Shown here piece by piece: positions 1 to 12,418 of a stretch of 64,000 nt of DNA. Position 1 is the stretch's first letter. Every line of letters starts with the position of its first letter. Under the pieces are notes generated by a model, which worked only from the letters and a program-made list of their open reading frames with translations, ran no database searches and was not told the origin of the DNA. Position numbers and translations under genes: made by a program. The stretch comes from Neopestalotiopsis rosae (Eukaryota; Ascomycota; Sordariomycetes; Amphisphaeriales; Sporocadaceae), in NCBI GenBank assembly GCA_023078685.1, contig JALGAS010000006.1, forward strand, positions 4,650,001-4,714,000, written 5' to 3'.

Positions 1-975
1 GAGCTGAAAGTCAACTTTGAGGATATAAGGTTGCACGAGCTTAGTCAGAATGCGTCTCACTTGGCCGCTTACCACAGGCTGATAATGAATTTTCCTGCTG
101 CGTGTACTTGTGGCTGTATAATATAGTCATGCTGTACTGAAAGCCTAAAACAGTCTACATCCTTCTTCATTGGCTTATTCATGTTTATTGACGTTATACG
201 AGTCCCCTATGATCATAGTATATCAGTACTTGGTAATTGGCTCTCACGTAATCCACAGCCACAGCATGTTTGTGGTACTTCGTTTATAATAGCATTTCTG
301 TCCCCGCAGAATATGTCAAACTTTGAGACGGATGGATCTGGAAAAACGTCCTCCGCACCATTATCTCGTGCAACTTGTTTGCCACGCGAGAACTCTTGTG
401 TTGCTACCAAAGCAGGGCAAACGACAGACTCGTGTTGGACATGTCAAAAACGACAATTGGTCTCACTCTCACGCCGTTGTCATGCATGATATTTCCAAGA
501 CAAGTAATCTTGTTTCTCCTGAATCACAGGTCCTGACATGTAAAAGAATATGCTGACATGATTTGCCAAGTCGAAAAGTCCTTGATCTACTGTCTTAATG
601 GTCGTCTGAAACAACCTAGCCCCTTTGCTTGAATGTCTCCAACCGTGAGGTTTTGGGGTTGTCTGGTTGTGCAAGACTGAGCCTTCAGACCAATATTGGA
701 AAACGGCCAGTACTGGCCCTAGGCTCAAGGCCCATGTCGCACTTACTGTGACCAGGTACGAGGACATGTCTATCATACTCGATGTGTCACCGGTCTCAAG
801 TTAGGGAGCCATTTCTTAGCTGTGCTGATAGGAACCAGGCAACGGCTATGAGCGATGACCGAGACTGCCTCAACCTTGGCTATTAATGTCTGTGTGTGTG
901 CCGATCTTGTGTGGCGATGGGACCTGATGTGATCAAACGCCGAATCTACAGATAATACACATTTTCTCAGCGAAG
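1..975. other. Intergenic, no gene recognised
   Basis: Only short unrelated open frames are present on either strand. None has a recognisable domain, and most lack an ATG start. The stretch directly upstream of 976 is presumably the promoter of the secreted-protein gene that follows. No TATA box or other element stood out. Confidence 0.5.
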
Positions 976-2547
976 ATGAACTATATGACAGAAACCAGCA
1001 TGGCCTACAGTGCACTTCTCACCATATTATTATTCCCCTTCCGACCACAGGCAGCCTGTATAGTGGATGAGTGAGTTCTAGTTCATATATGATCAATGTC
1101 GTCATGATATCTGACCTATCATAGGTGCCATCAAGCTATTTTTCCGTGTCAGGACCCCGAGGTTGTCGCTAATGGCGTGGCATTTTGTGCCACTTTGAAC
1201 AATCGTTATGTATACGCATCGGAATTACCAGCACGAGCCACGCGTGTATGCGGCGGCGTGAATAAGGTCCAATATATATCGGGTAGGTACCGAATGATTA
1301 CTGCCCTTCAAGGCAATCCAAAGACTGACCTGGTCGTAGCATGCAATTGCGGGCCAATGTGTTCCTTTGATAATATGACCAGTTCTATCACCGTGTCGGA
1401 CGTTGAGATCACGACCATTGATGTGTCACTCACGATCGATACGTCAATCACGAATGAAACCTCCTTCCCGACCGCCACCACAGATGCTTCGGCTTCCACA
1501 TGGATGTGGAATCAAACTGTTCAATCAACTGAGACCATTACCAACGACGCCACTTTGACAGCCACAACAGTGACGACAAATCTACTATCAGATACTACAG
1601 CTGGTCCAAACGATATCTTGACCACGGACGCAATATCAACCAGTGCTTCATTGACAGCCTGTTGGAATACAACGAATGTGACGTTTGGATGGAATTATAC
1701 AACCTTTGCAACCGTTTCACGCTCAAAGCCGAATGTTACGTGGGCTGTCGGTCCTCCTCCCCGCCTGTCTGCACGATCTTCAACGTCTTCTACAATCACG
1801 ACGGCGATAGTCTTGAATCCCGGTGCTGCTTCTACAACGACGACCGATCTCAGTTCAACACCTACCTCGACATTATTATCTGTGTCAAGTTGCATACCTG
1901 GACTTGAGGAAAACGTCGGTGTGCTCAACGGAGACCTCGAGGACGGCCTGTCGCCTTGGTCCTTTGACGTGGCTGAGCCTCGCACCGCCAAATACGGCAC
2001 GGTGAACGACGGGGCTGGCGGCTCATGTTCATCTTTTCTGGTGTCTCTCAAGAAAACCAGAGAGATCGAAGACAGGCCCGGCTTCCAATTCTTCAGTCCA
2101 ATGTACGACGTCGAGGTCAGGCAGAGGTATCTCGTCTCGTTCTATGTAAAATTTCGAGAAATCAACCAGGCTAGGATGGTGCTGTCCGCCAACTCCCAAG
2201 ATCGCAACATTGCCACGGCAGTTGCGTTTAGAGATGGCACCGAGTGGACGAGGATACAGACAATCTATGTGCCAACCATGGACTGGATCGAATTGGTGTT
2301 CGCGTTTGACCTGGACGGAGCCGACAGTAACACGTTCCTCATTGACCGCATCCAGCTGACGCCCGCGCCGCCATTGTCCTCAACGGCATCCTCTGCTGGG
2401 TCTGCCGTGGTTGCGGCCACCTTTTCAGCGTCGCCGCCGCCGGCCTCGACCGACTTTACCCTATCAGTCTTGGACTCTACACCGTCGGGTTTTACAGAGA
2501 CGGCCACTACCGTAGCAACCGCAGGATCAACCAGCAGTGCGTTTTGA
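976..2547 (+). CDS. Secreted Ser/Thr-rich protein with C-terminal carbohydrate-binding-like domain
   Basis: Two exons (976-1070 and 1125-2547) joined across a 54-nt GT-AG intron give 505 residues. The first exon supplies an ATG and a hydrophobic signal peptide (about residues 1-27), which the downstream open frame alone lacks; the split codon is Glu32. After the signal peptide comes a Cys-rich segment (Cys28, 33, 40 and 53, then an ACNCGPMC motif). A long Thr/Ser-rich, probably O-glycosylated stretch follows. Residues about 288-447 resemble a galactose-binding-like beta-sandwich (NGDLEDG...PWSF start, FLIDRIQL end), as in CBM4/9-like modules of fungal surface proteins. There is no hydrophobic C-terminus, so it is probably secreted rather than GPI-anchored. 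The ligand is unknown, and the domain call is by eye. An alternative start at Met9 would keep the signal peptide. Confidence 0.75.
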
Positions 2548-3936
2548 TTCGGGGAGAGGGTACGCGGGGCAGATCTGCACTGCCGATCTTGGCCCTTGAA
2601 TTACTCGGCAATTGATATAATGGGGCAATATTGGGAAACCAAGTGTGTGCCAAGTCCTCTAGGTCAGTTCTTAACATGTTTGTGTTCTCTCTATTTACAT
2701 TGTCGAGATTGTTGGTAGCTGTGCTGTAACATCGCTGTAAAAGTTTTTCTCGCTTGATATTTGCGCTTGTACGAAATGTTTGATTGTCCAAGGTTCTTTG
2801 GGACTAGATACAACCGTTAAGCAATCATTCCGGATTGCCGCGGTTCATGTTTGCGAGACGCTTGCTATTAGTCGCACAAGGTTTACGCTCAGTGCTACCA
2901 CATGTGTACTTCGTATAGTACATTAGCCAGCGACAGCACTTAATGACGTTATGCTTACGCCCATTCAACGCGAGCGGCGCTCGAACCTCCTCCTCTGTAG
3001 TGGTCGAGTCAATTGAATGATGGAAGAAATTGAGCCCTAAGACAGGTTCTTGCGATTTTCGAGTATACTTGGTAGAATTAAACATTGAGTAATTTGTTTG
3101 TTATTATGAAGCTTGTTCTACCCGCTTCGTAGCGTTGCGATCGGTACCTTCCGGTCTTGGCAGTCAGATCGCATGCGGGCAGGTCAAATAAGCTATTTTG
3201 CCGTCGTATTTACTGTTGAGATCATCAACCCGGCTGGGTATAGACGATCGCTACATTCCACTTGTCCCCGTATGCGAGGTGACCTGCCAAGAATGAAGAT
3301 TGAACTGATTGAGACTATCCCGACTGCACGCGGCCGCTTTCTTCTAAGCGCAGCTCGAAAACAAGTCATTAAAAGAACCTCCCGTTGATTGTTCGAGGAC
3401 AAATGCGGCGGCCGGTAACCGGTTTGTATCGGTTCTCCCGCCCATGATCCCAAAGAGGCAAATTGTACGCCTTGTTTTCTTTCGTTGAAGAAATACCCCG
3501 GTCCAAGAAGGCCTTGGAGAATAAATCCTGGTAGAGGAGAAAGCCCAAGCCCCTGTTCAATAATGAAATGGACCATACTACTGCAGGATCTTACCTTGCG
3601 GAGTATGTAGCATGTACACCAAATCCTATGATCACCGCGCCATCAGTGATAAGCCCCCGGAAATGCTCGTCAGCGATAGATCCTTCAAAGGAATCGCTTC
3701 TTCGTCAACCGACGTATTAGCTGCCGCTGCGGTCCAGTTTGTAGTATGTACTACACCGCGCCCCTCTGCTGCAGCGTTATAGCGTCGGCCTTCTTAACCG
3801 ACCACTCCATGGGTCCCTGGCATCGGTGCTTAGTTCCCTGGATGGGGGAGGTTGACTCGTACATTCATGTAGTGTGAGGTGATGCCTATCGATATATGAT
3901 ATGATGCCTAGAGCGGCTGAGCCCTTTTTTCTCCCT
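2548..3936. other. Intergenic, no gene recognised
   Basis: This is the space between the secreted protein and the carboxypeptidase. Antisense and sense frames of up to 127 codons around 3113-3576 show no family features and mostly overlap each other. Nothing else is supported here. Confidence 0.45.
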
Positions 3937-3944
3937 TATAAATA
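3937..3944 (+). promoter_or_regulatory. TATA box of the carboxypeptidase gene
   Basis: A TATAAATA match lies 92 bp before the start codon at 4036, in an otherwise pyrimidine-rich stretch. Its position fits a core promoter; initiation is inferred, not seen. Confidence 0.5.
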
Positions 3945-4035
3945 GTCACACTGCGACCAAGTTCCTGTTCTGCTCTTGATTTCAACCCATGACATTGCAT
4001 TTGTGCCTTGTTTTCCTTTTCTTTTCTAGTTGAAG

Positions 4036-5797
4036 ATGCGTTGGACCAGTATACTCACCGCGCTGGCTTCGGCCTCGGCTGTCTCAGCCTCCAAGCCTGG
4101 CAGCCCTGGACAACGCATTGCCAGGTACAATGAGATGATGAACGAAAAGGCCCAAACGCGCGCCGCGGCACGAGAAGAAATGACAAAAATTGCCAGTCGC
4201 CAATCCGGGGACAAATACTTGACGGAAAAGACGCAGCGTATGCAACAATCCCCCCCGCTGTACACCGATGGAAATACGAGAACTAATCAATCCTTTCAGA
4301 ATTCGCCGTCAATGGTAGTTTGCTACCAGACGTATATTGGGATATTGGAGAGTCATATGCAGGTCTCCTTCCTATTGGAAATTCCAATGACACCGACTTG
4401 TTCTTCTGGTTCTTCCCCTCTACCAACGAGGCTGCCAAGGAAGAAGTCGTCCTCTGGTTCACTGGTGGTGTAAGTGCAATTCGCGCCTCAATTGCATCCC
4501 TCACTTTCTGACGCGTATACAGCCTGGATGTTCCTCCATGTCTGCGCTGCTGGAGGAGAATGGTCCTATCACGTGGATACCCGGAACCTATGGCCCTCAG
4601 CCAAACCCATGGAGTTGGCATCATCTAAGTAACGTCATCTGGATCGACCAACCTGTCGGCACCGGCTATTCCCAGGGAGTTCCCACTTACCACGACGAGT
4701 TTGAAGTTGCAGACCAGCTTCGAGGTTTCTGGAAGAATTTTGTCGACACCTTTGACATGCACAACTACAAGGTGTACATCACTGGCGAGAGCTATGGCGG
4801 TCTGTACTGCCCTTACATTGCTGGCGGCATGCTGGACCAGAATGACACGGAGTACTTTGACGTGGCGGGCATGATTGTGTATGACGGTGTCCTGGGTGAC
4901 GTCAACGGAGATATTGTGACGATCCCATTTGTTGACTACCACCACAACGTGTTCCCCTTCAACGAGTCGTTCAGCAATCTCATCCACGAGCAGCACGAAA
5001 GTTGTGGCTACGCCGACTACTTGGAAAAGTATCTGGTATATCCTCCAGCTGGAGTACAGCCAACTGCGCAGCCAGGTTGGAATGAGAATCAGACCGATTA
5101 CTTGGACGGATGCGCCATTACCTACGAGACCTGGGATGCCATTGCACTTCTCAACCCCTGCTTCAATATTTACGAGGTCGTCGAGCAATGTCCCCTTATG
5201 TATGATCCCCTCGGTTTCGCCGGCGGCAACATGTACTCGCCGCCCGGTGCCCCTACCGTTTACTTCAACCGGACCGAGGTCAAGGAGGCACTGCACGTGC
5301 CCGTCGACGTGGACTGGGAGATTTGTGCCGATGGCACCTTTCCCTACGGCGACAACTCGCCTCCTTCGTCCTTGGTGCAGATCCCCAAGGTCATTGACCG
5401 CACGCAAAACGTGCACCTGGTCCACGGTCGCCTCGACATGGTCCTGTACATGAACCAGACACTGCTCGTCATCCAGAATATGACCTGGGGTGGCCAGCTC
5501 GGCTTCCAGGAGCGTCCGACGGAGCCCTTCTTCGTTCCCTACCACGAAACGGCAGACCTGGGCACCGCCGCGGGCGCCGGTATTGCCGGCACGGCACACA
5601 CGGAGCGCGGCATGACTTATTCGACCCTGTCTCTGAGTGGACATGAGGTACCGGCTTATCAGCCTGCTGCAGCCTACCGTCAGCTAGAGGTTTTGCTGGG
5701 ACGTATCGATAACCTGCAGTCAACACTGCCGTTTACCACCGATACAAACAACACGGCCCAGCCCAGTTTGACAGATCCTGGTACTGGAGAGAACTGA
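4036..5797 (+). CDS. Serine carboxypeptidase, peptidase family S10, secreted
   Basis: Three exons (4036-4237, 4300-4469, 4523-5797) give 548 residues. The product removes C-terminal amino acids from peptides in an acidic compartment or outside the cell. Residues 1-18 form a signal peptide. The catalytic triad is readable: Ser214 in GESYGG, Asp429 in HGRLDMVL and His498 in LSGHEVPAY. The oxyanion and substrate-binding region reads TGGPGCSS, and this motif exists only after removing the second intron, which confirms that splice. The first intron restores a continuous FAVNGSLLPD segment typical of the family. Length and layout match fungal secreted S10 enzymes of the CpdS type, as judged from memory. 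Several N-glycosylation sequons are present. An AATAAA at 5842 may serve as poly(A) signal. Which peptide substrates it prefers cannot be told. Confidence 0.93.
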
Positions 5798-6283
5798 TGC
5801 GATGGGAGCGCATCACACAAGCACGGCTGATCAATATCTAGAATAAACAATTGATTATATGAGAAATGCCATTCGTTGTCGTTCACGTAAGCCTGACAGA
5901 TTTGGAACAATGATTAGGCGACTTTAGTAGCTTGTCTTGGGACGACTTTGGAATTCAGCTGCATTTAAGTGCTGAGGAGGCTTGGAAGTTCCTCGGATGA
6001 TACCCTGTAGGATGCGGAGTTGCCGCACATAGTTGAAATCGCCGAAAGGTACTTGAAGAATTTCCAACTTTGATACCTCAACCCAGGCTTGTGTCGTATA
6101 CGGACCTAAGCCCCATAGAACGCCTCGTGATGAATTGGTATCTCTCTTGCCGCCCACCTCGAACGGCCTCAAAACTCCAATGCCCATGCAATAAATCATT
6201 CAAAAACGCCTTAACCAACTCTGCAAAATTATACTAAGCGCCATCTGGAGAACTATTGTGCTCGACGTTAAGATATGAATTCC
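5798..6283. other. Convergent intergenic space
   Basis: This holds the 3' ends of the carboxypeptidase (plus strand) and the DUF255 gene (minus strand). An AATAAA at 5842-5847 follows the carboxypeptidase stop by 45 bp and is a plausible poly(A) signal. No gene is seen. Confidence 0.5.
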
Positions 6284-8747
6284 CTAAACGGACTGTACTT
6301 GGCCATCTGCTTCAATAGAGTAGAGTCCTGGTCGCTGCTTGCCGAGTTCCGCCGAGTACTTGCTGTTTCTCGATGTCAAGTTACTCTCAGATTTGAAGAA
6401 CAGCAGTGCAGACAATCCTCCTCTGGGAGAGAGATGGTACTTCTTCACAGCTTCCCCTTGTTCCCCAACAGATACGAGACGCTTGACTCCCAGTTTTGAG
6501 GCTACTACACAGGTCATCATACCAGGGAAGAGGTACGGGTACTGGAGGATCTCTGCCTCAAAGGCATCGACTGTCTCCTGCGCGAGCCGTGTGTATGCTT
6601 CCCTATCGAGCAGGGCTCCGAGGCGGAACAAGTTGGCAGCAGAAACAGCATTGTCGGACGGCTGAGAAGTATCCATAACATCCTTGATACGGAGCAAACT
6701 GTACGATTCGTCCTTTGCCGCGCGATAAAACGCGCCGCATCGAGCGTTATTTCTGTCAGGTTCAGCATCGGTACTATCGTAGAAATTGGCGATTTGAGCC
6801 GCTGCAAGATATTGTTAGCAGTATAAAACACAAAGCAGTGTGGCACATGGCAAGTAACCCACCTTGCAGCTGATCAGCCCATTCGAGCCAAGATTCGTCA
6901 GCGGTAGCCTCGTACAGCTCCAACAAGCCCTCAATCAAGAAGGCATAATCTCCAGAAAATCCCTTGGTCGAGCTCCGTCCACCATCGAAGAACATGCGGT
7001 ATAACGTGCTGTTGTTGGAGTCCCACATTTTCGTCTTGATGAATTGAGCTGCCCCAATTGCCGCGGAGAGGTATTCCGACTCCCGGCCAGATCCACCAGC
7101 AGCCTTGAGAGCGGCATATGTCCGGGATAAAACAGCGATAGCCATGCCGTTGAAAGCTGTTATAATCTTGGTGTCCAGAGCTGGACGCGGACGCTCTCGC
7201 ATTCGGTGCGAGTTCAACTTGACCTTTGCAGACTCCACCCGCTGCATGGCCTCGGACTCTGAGATCTTGAACTGGGTACTGAGTTCCGTCGGAGTCTTGA
7301 CTACGCGAAGCACATTTTGGTTCAGGTACTCGTCATTTGGATCTTGATCCTTTTCCACGTTTCCGTGCTCCTTCACATTCCAGTAAGCTGCCGCCACGGT
7401 GCTCTGCTGCTCATCTCCGATAACTGTATCAAATTCCTTTCTGGTCCACAGGTAGTAGGCTCCATGACGGAGTACGCTGTCGCCTTGCTTATTACTGGAG
7501 TCTGCAGCTTCGCTAGATGCAAAACCGCCGCCTTCGAGTAGGACCGGCGCTGTAGTCAAGTGATCGGCGAGCTCAAGTACAATCTTGGCAAACTGGTCAT
7601 CGGGTTTGGCACCCTGCAAAAGCCAAGCATCAAGGTAGATACCAAGAGCCAGCGCGTTGTCAGACAGCATTTTCTCAAAAGTGGGTAGAGACCAATCCCA
7701 AGTTGTCGAGCAGCGATGGAAACCAGAGCCAACTTGATCGTGGATTGCACCATTCGCCATGTGGCTGAGAGTTTTGAGAGCGAAATTCGAGCATTCAGAG
7801 CTGAGTTCATCTCCAATGATGTCGATGACAATTTGGGAATACTGGGTAGCTCGAAGGAGGAAGGATAATTTTGCGGGTGTCAGAAATTTAGCAGTACTTC
7901 TGATGAGGTCGTAAGCTTCCCTCATCTGATCAAGCGGAATACTGCCTGAGAAGAAGTTGGACGGCGCGGTCGCTGGTAGATGGAGAAAGCCACCATGGGT
8001 TCTGTCAAAGGTCTTAACAATATGGCTGTAGGCTTCCTCGAGTTGGTCAATATCGAGATCGCCAGAGGAGCTGGGGGTGGCTTTGGCATCCCGAGTATGT
8101 CCAAGTGTTCCCTCGCTCGTCATCTTGCGCACATCCTCAACGCTTTGTTTTCCATCAGCCCGGACTTGTGCCTCTTGTTCTGCCCAAGCTGATTCGGCCT
8201 TGCGCAGTACCATGAGAAAGTCAGCTATCTCTTCACCAGTCTCTTGATCAATCTGGTGGGACCCGGGGCTTGGGAAGTAGGTGCCTCCAAAGACGGGCTC
8301 GAGCTCGGGCGTGAGGAAGACGTTCAGAGGATGGCCGGCAGCGCTGTTCAGCGACTGAACGTAGTTGATGTATATACTGTCAAGATCGGGCCGCTCCTCT
8401 TGGTCGACAATTATGGGAATAAAGTGCATATTGAGCAGGTCGACGACGTTGCGGTTCGAGAAGGACTCTTGGATCGTGAGGTAGCAGTAGTGAGAGGCGC
8501 TGAAGCCAATGTGCAAGAATATGAGCTTATTCTCCTTCTTTGCTCGTTCAATGGACTCCGAGCCCCAGAGCTGCCATTTGATGGCACTGTCCTTCTGTGA
8601 CTGAACGTATGGGCTCTTGCCGGTCGCCGCCATGTTCTCGAGGGCTTGAGCAGGCTCAATGGAGGAAGTTGGTGCTTCTGTCGGCCGGCTCGTCGATGGC
8701 TTCTGCGCTCCGGTGGCCGCCGACTCCTGCAGCTTTGCCGACATCAT
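6284..8747 (-). CDS. SPATA20/DUF255 family thioredoxin-like protein
   Basis: Two exons on the minus strand (8747-6863 and 6801-6284) give 800 residues, the usual length of the YyaL/SPATA20 family. An N-terminal thioredoxin-like domain (about residues 45-210) is followed by an alpha/alpha-toroid resembling N-acyl-glucosamine epimerases and glycosidases. The cellular role of the family is not settled. Family members usually carry a CHWC-type motif; here the same place reads S85-H-Y-C88, so the first cysteine is missing. Segments such as DQEERPDLDSIY, GHPLNVFLTP and GGTYFP are family hallmarks and leave little doubt about the assignment. The intron near the 3' end joins ADQLQ to AAQIANFYD and restores the conserved C-terminal repeat region. 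The start is the first ATG of a frame opening with two tandem Met codons; Met2 is an equal candidate. Confidence 0.9.
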
Positions 8748-9599
8748 CTTGACGGCCTTTTCTTCGGATGGGATTCTTCGGTGTATAAGCGAAAAGAAAA
8801 GGAAATTACAAGGTCATGTCCAAAGAGTAGGTGGCGTAGGAGATGAAGCCTCTTGCTTGCAAACAAAATGCAGGGTGTTAAATCAGGTGCAAAGCTGCTA
8901 AATAATAAATATAGGTACCCGATGGCCTAGGTTATTAGGTGGTATTTGGAGGGGTCGAGGGTCTTTCTTGCTCCTCTCCATACATAGTACAAAACCCCAC
9001 CACCAAGCCAAGCGGCGAAGAGGGATTGCTGGCGATAAGAATGATCGACACCAGCTACTGCATGTGGCGTAAAAAAGGCTTGTTGGAGTCTCGGTTGAAC
9101 CCGGTTTCTGCAGTGAGGGCAAACCTTTCGGCATTTGGGCATTTCTCACAAACTTCTCATAAACACATTAGCCGAGATATGGTTGGATGTCCGTTCTCAC
9201 CAAATGTGATCATACTATCAGTCACCACTTGAGAGCAGAGTGTCGAATATGGTGTGTCACTAATCTCAGGCGCATACAGCAGTACATGGTCAAGGTGTAT
9301 GAAAAATGCCGCTCGGACGACCGCGAGGACTGTACGTAGACTGGGGTAGTCATTTGTCAAAAGGTTTGGGTATCGATTCTATGGGTCTGTTCGTACACAA
9401 CGAATGTACACGGTGGCGCGCCAGCCTCTAACCGACCACATTCTGAGCCTTGAACTCACAAAAGAGACAGACAGGCTTCCGAAATGAACAAGCCTTACAT
9501 CACCCGTACACTGACTCTCAGCAATCACTTCTACAACTCCATCGTGGAGCTCATTGGTTGGATAGCTCTTGCTCATGCTCTTCCTGGCTTCTGATATGA
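8748..9599. other. Intergenic between two minus-strand genes
   Basis: It should hold the promoter of the DUF255 gene (near 8750-9000) and the 3' end of the dynein gene. Short frames here lack family features. No specific element was recognised. Confidence 0.45.
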
Positions 9600-11488
9600 T
9601 CATTTTGCGCCGGGCTTTCTATTCATGAGATTACCGAAAAACTGCGCCAGCCGTTCAGTGTCGACTGGCTTGCTAGAGCCAAGTTCTTCTTCTTCGTCCG
9701 CAACGGGCTCAGGTGTCTGACTGTATGATTGCCGTTCCTGTAATTGTTATTAGTACAAACCTTTGCAAGATATGCCGCAAGGAGAGGTTGTAAACTGGTA
9801 CTCACCTTGAGTCTCTGTACCATGTCATCCGCATCGACTTGAATACCGCCCATATTAAACTGAACAGGGCCAATATGATCACTGATGATTTCTTCCGTGG
9901 TCGTTGTGTTGTGCTGTGCAAACTGTTTACCTTCCTCTTCGTCGACCTTCTTCTCTGCATCAACTCGCGGTACCAGGGTCGCGAGGAAGTCCTGAGCGCT
10001 GGCAGCCTCCACTTCGAGCCTTGTGGTATCTTGCTTTTGTTGAGCGAGATGCAGAGCATCAAGACTGGAGTCTTGAACCTGGGATTCGTAGAGAGTGACG
10101 GCGGAGCCTTCGGGGTTTTGAACAAGGGTCTCACTGGGACCGTTGACGGGAACGACCGATCCGTCAGGGTCATCCCCATTACTGGTCGTTTCATTCGGCT
10201 TTGGTGGCAATACGAATGGTTGATCGATATCAATGCTCCAGCCGTTGCTGACCGCATCTACATCAAAGCCATCTCTCAATACCATGATCTTACTGGTCGA
10301 ATCCCAATTCGGCGGCACAACGATCTTGTCTCTGTCAATAACATTGTGCTTGAGCTGTGCGCGTTTCAGGAGTGAATGTATCCCCAGACTCGCGTGTATG
10401 AGGCTCTGGAGTGGCGTGTCCCCTGCAGGGCTTGTGTATATCAGAGAAGCGCCATCTGTGAATGTTACGATCAGATTCTAAGCATGTATCTAAAATATGC
10501 GACGTTAACTCACGCTTCAGCAGGACAGTTCGAAGGTACTGCAGAACCAAATCAAATTGCTCCTCTTTCCAGCTCTGACTTTTCTCCAAATAGTCCATCC
10601 TTTCGGCCTGTACTGATATTAGTAAGGTTGATCAAGCAAAGGCCAGAGTAAACATACGTTCTGGCAAACTACACAAAGAGGTAGACCCAGGGGTTCATCC
10701 CATTCTCCCTGGCCAACAGGCAGTGGGACGTCACCTTCTGATGTCAAAGCGGGCGTGCCATCAAGGTTTAGAGCGCTGCCTCCTCGACCTCTGTCCTTCC
10801 AGGTATCCAGATTTTCTTGCAAGACATCTTTGCATTCAAGACTCAGGGACGCTATAACCGTTCGCATGAGCAGAATCCAATCCCGCAGTTGACGCATCCA
10901 AGTCCAGGGTTGCGACCAGTCTAGCAGTACCACGATCAATGTGTTGGGAATCGATTGTCTTGTCAAGAGCGGCTTCAGCAGAGACGTGAAAGCTGGCGAA
11001 GGGGTCGAGAGGAGGTAGAGAGAGACGCGCGCCAGGGTATCTGAGTGAAGTGCGTTAGCAGGTTGACAGAGCTTCACCGCCTATATTGCGCTGCTTTATT
11101 CCAAGCCTACCATCCTGATCTGCGTCGAGAACATCGTAATATGTATATCCAAGAGCATAACTATTCGCTATCGGTGGACTTTTGTCCTTTGATCGGTCCA
11201 CGTTGCGCCTCTTTTCATTGCTTGATAGAGATTCGAGGAAGTCTCGTTGCGATTCCACCGATCCTCCTATTCTGCAAATCAGCAACTGTACGCAAGATAC
11301 AAGCAATTCTTTGGTGGAAAGGTATTAAATGGCATACCTAGGACCAGCATGTTCTTCTCAGGTAGCCTCTTGCCGCTGGCAACATCGTCAAGCATGGAGC
11401 TCCACATATCCTTCTTCTTCTCTTCGCCATCATCAGGCCCAACGGACGTGGACGTGTACGTTGAATAGCGATTCATGTTTGCCGTCAT
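9600..11488 (-). CDS. Cytoplasmic dynein 1 light intermediate chain
   Basis: Six exons (11488-11338, 11266-11111, 11040-10658, 10607-10514, 10455-9806, 9737-9600) sum to 1572 nt, 523 residues. The product links the dynein heavy chain to cargo adaptors and serves retrograde transport and nuclear positioning. Residues about 30-330 form the Ras-like domain, and CVVCQNAERMDYLE is a family landmark created by correct splicing of the third intron. The acidic C-terminal part carries adaptor-binding helices. The nucleotide-binding loop is degenerate: LVLGGSVESQRDF stands where animal proteins have a GxxxxGKT loop, as is usual in fungi. The first acceptor had to be set at AATAG rather than the nearby TTGCAG to keep the frame. 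Met5 (11476) is an alternative start. The gene is divergent from ist3, sharing a 930-bp intergenic space. Confidence 0.9.
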
Positions 11489-12418
11489 ACTGGGCACCGG
11501 CAAACTGGCAGCATTGCCAGCGCTTTATGGACCACCAGATTTCAAGTCGCCAGACGTGGTCCAAGATCGGTGAAGCTCGAGCTGTGCGACACGGCGCGTC
11601 TGGTGCCCAGCTCCAAGCACGCGTGTTGACAGGTCCCAAAGCTCGGTTGGTTTTAAGAACGGCCGTTGATCGACGAGAGGGACGGTATTATTTCGTGGTG
11701 GAACAAAGACACAGCGAGGCAAGGGCTTGCAACGTTCTCCGGGGTCAAAGAAACAGGCGATAGTCGTGTTTCGTCCCAATCATGAAATTTCATCCCATGC
11801 CAAAGAGATCTCGCTCTCAGAACTCCAGTTGCTGCAGCCCAGCAGCAGCGAGCCCCTTGGATTGGTTCTCGGCAAAGGTGCGCTGTACTACCGGTAGATT
11901 AGGTACCTGTAATTACAGCTGGAGCCGTGCTTGACCATATGCAGCTTGACCTGCACGCGAAGTACAAGTACCTACTACTTACTGAGCAGGGCCAGGGACA
12001 GCGTTCAATGTTGAGGGACAGCTGAGCAGCGGCCCGATGATTCCCCAGCAGCGGCCTGTCAAATCGTTGGCGGGGGTCCCAGAGCTCCAGTCTAATGTAC
12101 CTTTCCGCTAATGAACCCAGGTAGGTAACATTATGTTGTTTCAACGCCCCAATTGCTGTCAACGTCACTGTCTGTAGCTTTTCAGCCTTGTAGCTATTCA
12201 ATTTACTTTTTGTGCAGCTCAGCTTCAGCCTTCTTTCAGCAACAAAAATGTATCTCTTTCCATAATCGACTCTGCTCAGCACTGTTTTCTCCTGCATAGC
12301 GCCCGGTCAAGAGTCCACAGGTAGACACCGGTAGGATTCCGGAGTTCGATCGCGCCAACACTTTCTATGCAACTGAAGACTCGTACACAAGCAACAAATT
12401 TCAGCTGGTCGTATCACC
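11489..12418. promoter_or_regulatory. Divergent promoter region of the dynein light intermediate chain and ist3 genes
   Basis: No gene is recognised here. The space contains a perfect 12-bp palindrome CTGTAATTACAG at 11907-11918, directly preceded by the overlapping palindrome AGGTACCT (11901-11908). Such sites could bind dimeric regulators, but no factor can be named. Confidence 0.4.

Noticed and set aside
4625..5644. 339-codon open frame antisense to the carboxypeptidase
   Set aside because: It overlaps a confirmed S10 gene on the opposite strand, has no domain, and follows from GC-rich third positions of the real gene.
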